DNA of 64,000 nt from Gnetum montanum. Its lineage: Eukaryota > Streptophyta > Gnetopsida > Gnetales > Gnetaceae. The notes under the pieces are model-generated. The model did no database searches. It was not told the DNA's origin and worked only from the letters and a program-made list of their open reading frames with translations. Shown here in pieces: positions 59,786 to 64,000 of this stretch (positions within the stretch are counted from its first letter, which is position 1; the number at the start of each line of letters is the position of its first letter). A program made the position numbers and the translations under genes. The DNA lies in assembly GCA_015680685.1 (NCBI GenBank), contig MNCI01007988.1:131993-195992 (forward strand). Direction: 5' to 3'.

Positions 59786-59805
59786 ATCCCTGAAAATAGC
59801 GCCAA
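59786..59805 (-). promoter_or_regulatory. TG1 primer-binding site
   Basis: Minus strand directly inside the 5' LTR reads TTGGCGCTATTTTCAGGGAT, similar to the TGGCGCC...GGGGA-type PBS of many plant Ty3/gypsy elements. Confidence 0.7.
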
Positions 59806-60665
59806 TGATGAGTTGTGAGGTATCCCTACACTCAACCATACGAATATGAGTGTGTATGCATGATTTGGTCAAACTTTGCAGATGGACTAGTTGTGGTATC
59901 TAGATAATTACACATTGATTGCATTTTGATATCTTCCCACTTGGACTAGTATTTTCTTTGTCACATATGGTTTAGTCTAGAGTGAGGTGAATGATGGGAT
60001 CCCAACTAATGCTACTCCTAGAGATGATGGAAAATAATCTTGACTTAATCTAATAGGTGATAAAAAGTGAAATCTAAACTAGCCTAAGTGTGATGAGCAT
60101 CCATCTTTAATCATCCGTGTTCATCTTGGACCTCATGTACTACTTCTGGGATTACCAAGTGCACATTACTTAAGCACTCCTAGATATGCTACTAGGTTAC
60201 CAAGTAGTTACACTTAAATGTTTGTGATTAAGTTGTACTCATTCCAAATTTAACAATAGGAATAGTAAATGATGATAAATAAATATTAACAAAGAAAATA
60301 ATAAATAACAATTAACAATTGAAGTAATTAAAGGCTAAGTGAATGTTGCAATGATGTAGTAATCTTGATCTTTATTGTCGATCATGTGCATGTCCAATTA
60401 CGTCACACTCAAATAAAGGTTCCGTACAATTACAATCATCACACTGTGGGTATGCATTGGGAAAACAATGAAACTAACTAAAAAAATGACAAAAAGACTC
60501 TATCTTAGAATTACCAACCCCCTTTTCCTATGCATCCAAATGTTGTATTTATAGGCCTACACAGGAATCATGATATTGTGTATTCAATATCGTTATCTAG
60601 GTTGCAATATCACATACCCAATATCAAGGATCTGATATTGGGGCATGGCAAACCACGATTCATCA
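59806..60665 (-). repeat. TG1 5' LTR
   Basis: 860 bp, TGATGAGTTGTGAGG...GATTCATCA. TATA-like TATTTATA (reverse) at 60,546-60,553 with degenerate GATATC repeats at 60,568-60,645. Confidence 0.92.
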
Positions 60666-60670
60666 AAGTG

Positions 60671-62290
60671 ACACATGCTATTTTCTTCTTAGCCCCTTCT
60701 TTGGTCTGTACTTGATAGTATCCTTGTTGGAGATTGAGTTAAGAGAAAACTAAAGCACCTATGAATTGGTTGAATAGGCATGAAGTTAATGGTACCAGAT
60801 ACCTATTCTTGATGGTATACTTATTGAGTAATTTGAAGTTACAATAGTCTCAAAGATCTATCCTCTTTTCTAGTGAATAAAATAGGGATACCATATGAAG
60901 ATTTTAAGGATTGAACATAAACCTTTTGTACCAAGTATTTAATTGTTTTCTTAGCTTGGCCAATTTAGGAGCAGTCATTCTATAAGATCACTACCTAGGA
61001 GGAGCTATTCTTGGAAATAACTCAATTTTATAGTCAACCACCCATAGTTCTAACAACTCTCTTGGTAAATCCACTAACATCAAATCCTTATATCTTCTTG
61101 ACACATTCTCCACTTGTATGTTCATCCATAAAGAACTCTAATCTTCCACCTTCCTAAGCACCACAAGAAACATTTGCTAGGTTGGATTCCTAACAATCCA
61201 CTTCATAATCATAGAAAAGATAATCTAGGCTTCTCTGTCAATGCTAGTTGGTCATGAAACAAGGACTTTTATCAAGAAAGGTGAATTCTCATGTGTAATA
61301 TAGAGAGCGTTTAGATATGAAACAATTACTACTTTTTCCTTCTTAAAGAATTCTTTTCTAGAAATGACTTGGAAAGAATTAATTTCCAAGATAGAGAAGA
61401 ATAGTTTTCCACTTCATTAGTCAATCTTCATAGTCACTTTCTTCACCACCCTAGTGTAGTAAATTAGATGTAATTTGACTAACTTATCAGATACCAAAGT
61501 TAGGTGTACTCATAACTTGAAGGTATGAGCTATCCTAGGTGAGAGAAAATTCTGACTAGCACATGTGTTCACTAAGTTGTCCACTATCTTTGTCAAAAAT
61601 TGAATAGGAACCATCTAGATTGATCACAAATTGGGATCTTTCTTCAACTACTATCCATGAAGATTTTGCTAGATGGCTATTGAAATCTAGAAGATTTGTG
61701 TAATCACCCCTAGAGATACCATCTTTTGGTCCTTTTCATTGATCGTGGTTACACTTAATCAGGCTTATGGATGATAGTTAAGAGCATTCAATCATTGATC
61801 ATCATTTGGACTCCTTCCAGCTAGCCATTGGTTGGGGTTTTGAGAGTAGTCTTGAGCAACATGGTTTGTAGAGCAAACAAAACACCACATGTTTGAATGC
61901 CTAGAAGGATTATTGGAAGGTCCTTCAAAATGTGGGTGCTTATCTCGAAACTGATCATACCATTTAGGAGCTTGCCATGTTTCATTACCTTTGTACGATT
62001 CTTGGGAACTAGGGGTAATGATAGGGTGTCGTCTCTAAAATTTCTACCATCTAACCTAGTAGGTACATCACCATATGTCTTACCATGTTGAGGTTCATTA
62101 TATTTTTTCTTTTTCTACTTTTGGGGCTTCGTATCCACTACCAAACTAGTTGCCAATTCTAATGCCTCTCTATAGTTAGAGATCTTATGAGTTTTGTTCT
62201 CCCACTAGATCTGCAATAAACCCTTTATTGTCTTTTAGTTTCAATTAATTTAGTTTATTTTTTTTTGGTTTTTTTCTAAGTGAGCTTATC
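60671..62290 (-). pseudogene. CH gag end, protease and RT start
   Basis: 5' continuation of the chromovirus-like element. On the minus strand: a zinc-knuckle remnant MWCFVCSTNHVAQDY (about 61,895-61,850; last Cys reads Tyr), a protease remnant LVNTCASQNFLSPRIAH where LVDSGAS is usual (about 61,590-61,530; catalytic Asp reads Asn), VDYKIELFPRIAPP and YRMTAPKLAKLRKQLN before RT (about 61,040-60,930), and LQQGYYQVQTKEGAKKKIAC (about 60,735-60,676) running into the TG1 insertion. It is cut again at 62,290 by TG2. Confidence 0.78.
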
Positions 62291-62624
62291 AAAGTTGATG
62301 AGTGGCGAGGTACCCCTACACTCAACCATACGAAACGAGCGTCGCACGCGCGATCCGGTCGAACTCCGCAGATGGACTAGTTGTGGCACCTAGATAGTTA
62401 GCCTTAGGTCGCAGTTCGCTGTCTTCCCATCTAGACTAGTTTTGCATATGTCACGTATGGTTTAGTCTAGATGAGGTGTATGATGTGTTCTAATCTAATG
62501 CTACTCCTGAAGGCAGTGGAAAATAATAATTAACTAAATCTAAGCTAAGAGGAAAAGGGTAAGAAAATCTAATCTAGCCTAAGTGCGACGAGCAACCGAT
62601 TCCTTGATCAACCGTACACATCTT

Positions 62625-62775
62625 GGACTTCGTGCACGACTGCCACTGGGACTACCAAGCATAGGCCTAGGTACGCCACTGGGATTACCAAGCGCAGACC
62701 CCAAATACGCCACTGGGTTACCAAGCGTAGATCCCCCTAGCTACACCACTGGGCTACCAAGCAGTCACACTTAAA
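62625..62775. repeat. Four ~35-bp repeats in the TG2 LTR
   Basis: Head-to-tail copies of TACGCCACTGGGATTACCAA followed by GCGTAGACC-type ends. TG1 LTRs have about two diverged copies at the same place (54,330-54,410). A second duplication, AACCGATTCCTT...CCGTACACA, is at 62,596 and 62,844. Confidence 0.75.
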
Positions 62776-63183
62776 TGCTCGTAATCAAGTCGAACTCGTT
62801 CCGCTTCTAGGAGTTTAGGGTTGAGAGACTAATCGCGATAAGTAACCGATTCCTTAACTAGCCGTACACACCCGTAGATGCTCGTAGTCAAGTCGTACTT
62901 ACACCGCGCTATGAAAGCAATAAATAACATGAAATAAATAACAATAAATAAACTAAGTGAATGCTGCAATGATGAAGTAATCTCGATCTTTATTGCCGGT
63001 CATGTGCGTGTCCAAGTACGGCACACTCGAATAAAGACACCGTACAATCACATTCACCACACTGCGGGTAGACACGGGAAAATTCTAACTCTGGAGGGAT
63101 CAAACTGCGAGAGCTTCGCTACCTAAAACTGGGATGTGAAATGAGGGAGAGCCGCCTCTTATTTATAGGAATTGCGGCTGCCT

Positions 63184-63275
63184 GCGATATCGCGTACGCA
63201 ATATCGCGGGGAAGACGCGATATCGCGTACGTGATATAGCGTACGCAATATCGCATACGCGATATCGCGGCCCAT
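63184..63275. repeat. GCGATATCGC palindrome cluster upstream of the TG2 TATA box
   Basis: At least five overlapping palindromes of the type GCGATATCGC/TACGCAATATCGCG in about 90 bp, upstream (minus strand) of the TATA box. Decayed GATATC versions are at the same place in both TG1 LTRs and the solo LTR. Three GGGTGCCTTA-type repeats follow (63,318-63,360). Confidence 0.85.
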
Positions 63276-63608
63276 GATACATCGCGGCACATGATACAAC
63301 GCGACCCATGATACAACATGGGTGCCTTAACGTGGGTGCCTTATCGTGGGTGCCTTAAGGCGACCGCCAGCACTATGAGCAATTCAGGTCTCATCATACC
63401 CCCACGACTGAATGAAAACTCGTCCTCGAGTTACAGTGATTACACAGTGGATAGGTATGGGATTATTAATGGGAGAAAGAAATGGGATGATGCTGCAGTG
63501 TGGGAAGAAAACAAAACAAAGACACAACACACAGAATATTTACAAAGATGGTGGAACTCATGTAGTTCCTGGTGGCGATGACTCCTCCATAGGTGTCTTT
63601 CCCTTTTC

Positions 63609-63908
63609 TTATGCTCCAGGTCTTGGGATTTGATAGCATTGAAGTATGGCCTGGAGTTTCTCCTCTTGTAAGGCTTTGAGTGCCTTGGCATGCATGTAAG
63701 TTTGCACTTGTGCCATAGAGGCAACCCAAAAAGCCTTCTCTTTTTCTTCTGCCATCCTTTTATTCTCTGTCAACAGTTTATTAAGTTGCTCGGCTCTGAA
63801 AGTGTCCAACTGGTGCTGAGCAACCTTTGGCCCTATGTTCGGAAGGTTTAATACTTCTAAAATGGCTTGAACAGAGAAGTCAATAGTCACACCAAAAATG
63901 TTAACCAT
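63609..63908 (-). CDS. TG2 hypothetical protein at 3' end of interior
   Basis: 99 residues, MVNIFGVTIDFSVQAILEVL... to ...ILQCYQIPRPGA-stop. An in-frame stop lies seven codons upstream, so this Met is a natural start for the piece, though it may be the tail of a longer broken protein. The first 30 residues (G-V-x-I-D-F-S...I..VL.LP..G) weakly resemble the start of putative-plant-transposon-protein domains. Residues about 35-90 are Ala/Glu/Lys/Gln-rich and look like a coiled coil. It is the last coding segment before the 3' LTR; gag would be upstream, outside the window. Function unknown. Confidence 0.4.
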   Translation of the reverse strand: MVNIFGVTIDFSVQAILEVLNLPNIGPKVAQHQLDTFRAEQLNKLLTENKRMAEEKEKAFWVASMAQVQTYMHAKALKALQEEKLQAILQCYQIPRPGA

Positions 63909-64000
63909 GGTGCCTTCATGGTGCTTTCAGAGAGGGTATCTCCTGCTTCTGCCTGCCTAGACCGTATGGTAGGAGGATCTTCTTGATGAACACTAAATGA

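Larger units (their letters stand above)
54077..60665 (-). mobile_element. TG1: LTR element with gag but no pol, nested in CH RT
   Basis: LTRs 54,077-54,854 and 59,806-60,665 share sequence throughout, both TGATGAG...ATCA. Target duplication AAGTG at 54,072-54,076 and 60,666-60,670. CH reverse transcriptase resumes at 60,671 in the same orientation. The 4.95-kb interior has a PBS and gag, but I found no protease, RT, RNase H or integrase motif in any frame. This fits a terminal-repeat gag-only (TR-GAG or LARD-like) non-autonomous element that would need an autonomous partner. Confidence 0.88.
62296..63396 (-). repeat. TG2 3' LTR
   Basis: 1,101 bp, TGATGAGTGGCGAGG...GTCTCATCA, longer than the TG1 LTRs because of internal repeat expansion. 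TATA-like TTATTTATAG (reverse strand box) at 63,159-63,168. Confidence 0.92.
62296..64000 (-). mobile_element. TG2: younger TG-family element, 3' part only
   Basis: 3' LTR at 62,296-63,396 followed by interior sequence that leaves the window. AAAGT just before the LTR (62,291-62,295) is the likely target duplication; its partner lies outside. CpG is plentiful here, unlike everywhere else, so this copy is probably much younger. It sits in CH gag. Confidence 0.85.

Overview
This is plant nuclear DNA made almost entirely of old, nested LTR retrotransposons. Evidence: Ty3/gypsy gag, protease, reverse transcriptase (RT), RNase H (RH) and integrase (IN) remnants with many stops and frameshifts; LTRs with TG...CA ends and 5-bp target duplications; GT-AG introns; AT-rich, visibly CpG-poor sequence (except 62.3-63.4 kb). 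I found no intact host gene, tRNA, rRNA or CRISPR. The window alone does not fix the species; a large-genome seed plant is likely.

Layout. Most elements read on the minus strand, so their 5' ends are at high coordinates. T1 (outer; 1,171-42,564) is a giant Tat/Ogre-like Ty3/gypsy element of about 19.4 kb. T2 (17,821-39,781), a related element of about 22 kb, is inserted in T1's gag. Both have the order LTR - PBS - gag-protease - [9-11 kb spacer] - RT-RH-IN - LTR. In both, the spacer holds a degenerate gene of about eight exons on the OPPOSITE (plus) strand, with conserved exon borders and a shared stop position, plus a tandem-repeat array. A solo LTR (29,468-30,293, duplication AGTGT) interrupts exon 2 of the T2 copy. 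T3 (about 42,565-52,600) is a third, more diverged relative: LTR, PBS, gag-protease and plus-strand coding remnants. CH (about 52,640-62,290) is a chromovirus-like gag-pol remnant. It is split by TG1 (54,077-60,665, duplication AAGTG), which has two LTRs and a gag but no recognisable pol. TG2 (62,296 to the window end) is a younger, CpG-rich relative of TG1. Bases 1-1,170 are T1's flank, a broken coiled-coil coding stretch.

How parts fit. The gag-protease frames of T1 and T2 end at the same codon position and pol restarts 9-11 kb later, just after a conserved AG. This suggests an Ogre-type intron whose excision would remove the spacer with the antisense gene. An antisense gene can keep its own introns through retrotransposition because they are recognised only on plus-strand RNA. 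Each giant element also repeats its own short motif in its LTR, 5' leader and spacer: ACTACATTGGCCA-like in T1, TTCCATGCTAGG/TTCCACACTGGGG in T2, and weaker GATGTCAAA in T3. Distinct element-specific motifs beside a conserved unknown protein recall motif-guided anti-silencing systems such as VANDAL/VANC; that link is a hypothesis.
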